Positions 4,631-5,864 of a DNA stretch of 5,864 nucleotides are shown piece by piece. The translations under genes were made by a program, and so were the position numbers. The DNA comes from an uncultured Opitutales bacterium (GTDB lineage: Bacteria > Verrucomicrobiota > Verrucomicrobiia > Opitutales > Intestinicryptomonadaceae): assembly GCA_900552245.1 (NCBI GenBank), contig URYY01000126.1:1-5864 (forward strand), written 5' to 3'. The notes under the pieces were generated by a model. It was not told the DNA's origin and searched no databases. It was given only the letters and a program-made list of their open reading frames with translations. Every line of letters starts with the position of its first letter. Within the stretch, counting starts at the first letter, position 1.

Positions 4631-5864
4631 CTAAAACCTTGGAAGCTCCGATATGCGCTCCACATCTATCCCCAAAGAGGCAAGCTTGCCGTCTATATTT
4701 TCATAGCCCCTATCCAAGTGGTAGATTCTCTGTATAAACGTATCGCCCTCCGCGCACAAAGCCGCTATCATCAAAGCCGCCGACGCCCTCAAATCTGACG
4801 CCATAACAGGCGCTCCGGAAAGCCTCGTGCGCCCCCTAACTATCGCGCTTGGCCCCTCCCTTGCAATGTCGGCTCCCATTCTCAAAAGCTCCGCAACGTG
4901 CATAAAGCGCTCGGGATAAATGCGCTCCGTTATTATGGATATGCCCTCAACTTGCGTCATAAGGCTTGTGAGCTGCGCCTGCAGGTCTGTCGGAAAGCCC
5001 GGATGCGGCATCGTAATTGCCTCAACCGGCTTTAATTCGGAATGCTCTCCATCCACAAAAATCTCGTTTCTGGGTCTATATTCAAACAGAGCTCCGGCCG
5101 ATTCAAGCTTGTCCAAAACAGCCGCGAGATCCTTCTTGCTCGCCCCCTTTACCGATAGGCTCGACCTAGTTGCCAAAGCCGCCATAATCCAAGTTCCGGC
5201 TTCTATCCTATCGTTTAACACAGTGTGCTCCACCCCACCCAGCTCATCGACACCGGTAATCTCCAAGCAAGGCGAGCCTATGCCCTCGATTTTTGCGCCC
5301 ATCTTCACGAGCATCTTGCACAAGTCGACTATCTCAGGCTCGCACGCGGCATTGTCGATAACGCTAGTGCCGTTTGCAAGAACGCTCGCCATCACGATAT
5401 TCGCAGTTCCGGTGACAGTACTGCCAAATCTGCCGCCCAAAAATATGTGGCCGCCGCGCATCTTCTTTGCATCGACATTCAAATAGCCGTTTTCTATTTG
5501 AACATTGCACTTCAGCGCCTTAAGGCCCTTTATGTGCAAATCTATCGGCCTTGCGCCTATAACGCAGCCACCAGGCATGGAGACCTCCGCGCGCTTTAAG
5601 CGAGCCGCAAGAGGCCCCAATAGGCAAATACTCGCGCGCATCTTCCGCACCAAATCATACGGCGCGCGGCAGGATATTTTCTTTGCCTGAATCTCCCAAA
5701 CTCCGGGCTTGGGATTGGAAATATCCGCCCCCAAGTTGGCGATAATCTCGCCCATAAAGCGGACATCGCTCAAATCGGGAACGTTCTTAATTACGCATTT
5801 TTTGTCGCTCAGAAGCGCCGCCGCAAACATGGGCAGGCAGGCGTTCTTTGCGCCGGACACGCAC
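4631..5864 (-). CDS. murA: UDP-N-acetylglucosamine 1-carboxyvinyltransferase (5' end outside window)
   Basis: MurA transfers enolpyruvate from PEP to UDP-GlcNAc in the cytoplasm, the first committed step of peptidoglycan synthesis. About 411 residues are visible and the C-terminus is complete. Counting from the first codon of VSGAKN, the catalytic residues are Lys5-Asn6 (E. coli Lys22-Asn23), Cys99 in GGCVIGARP (Cys115, the fosfomycin target), Arg104 (Arg120), Asp292 in PTDLQAQ (Asp305), Arg358 in LRASA (Arg371) and Arg384 in HLDRGYE (Arg397). The spacing agrees with E. coli throughout. The GTG at 5858-5860 is the internal valine before SGAKN, not a start: the family has about 16 more residues, which lie past the right edge. 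Reading is still open at the edge. No operon partner is visible upstream; the tRNA-Leu gene lies about 200 bp downstream on the same strand. Confidence 0.97.
   Translation of the reverse strand, partial: CVSGAKNACLPMFAAALLSDKKCVIKNVPDLSDVRFMGEIIANLGADISNPKPGVWEIQAKKISCRAPYDLVRKMRASICLLGPLAARLKRAEVSMPGGCVIGARPIDLHIKGLKALKCNVQIENGYLNVDAKKMRGGHIFLGGRFGSTVTGTANIVMASVLANGTSVIDNAACEPEIVDLCKMLVKMGAKIEGIGSPCLEITGVDELGGVEHTVLNDRIEAGTWIMAALATRSSLSVKGASKKDLAAVLDKLESAGALFEYRPRNEIFVDGEHSELKPVEAITMPHPGFPTDLQAQLTSLMTQVEGISIITERIYPERFMHVAELLRMGADIAREGPSAIVRGRTRLSGAPVMASDLRASAALMIAALCAEGDTFIQRIYHLDRGYENIDGKLASLGIDVERISELPRF

Noticed and set aside
5858..5860. GTG as the start codon of murA
   Set aside because: It encodes the valine directly before SGAKN. 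MurA proteins have about 16 more N-terminal residues and the frame remains open to the window edge.

Overview
The window looks like chromosomal DNA from a diderm bacterium with moderate GC content. The coding regions are roughly balanced in base composition and the gaps between genes are AT-rich. The metallo-hydrolase carries sequence blocks that I associate with Verrucomicrobiota (Opitutae-like). That placement is from memory and is tentative. None of the three visible start codons has a clear Shine-Dalgarno sequence.

Left part (1-1435), plus strand. The window opens with a rho-independent terminator for something that ends just outside it. An AT-rich leader of about 260 bp follows. Two closely spaced genes come next: a PhnP-like metallo-beta-lactamase-fold hydrolase (315-1091) and, 31 bp later, a small DUF167/YggU-family protein (1123-1383). 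They probably share a transcript. The hydrolase keeps its catalytic metal ligands but lacks all the residues expected at the separate structural zinc site of E. coli PhnP.

Middle part (1436-4045), minus strand, convergent with the pair. One large gene encodes an 869-residue Sel1-repeat protein. It has 20 tandem units of 36 residues (one of 37), a short basic head and a C-terminal cap with a 21st degenerate unit. At DNA level this is a 108-bp tandem array of about 2.16 kb. A 64-bp block recurs exactly two units apart with one mismatch, which points to recent exchange or duplication. Units near the N-terminus are homogeneous and those near the C-terminus are diverged. This is the accessory-looking part of the window.

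Right part (4046-5864), minus strand. A gene-free AT-rich stretch holds several small hairpins. It is followed by a strong terminator, a tRNA-Leu(UAA) gene, another gap, and murA, whose first residues lie beyond the right edge. MurA makes the first committed peptidoglycan precursor and keeps the catalytic cysteine targeted by fosfomycin.

I see no functional link joining all the genes: murA and the tRNA are housekeeping, the hydrolase/DUF167 pair is a small operon, and the Sel1 gene sits between them. I found no CRISPR array, insertion sequence, phage gene or toxin-antitoxin module.
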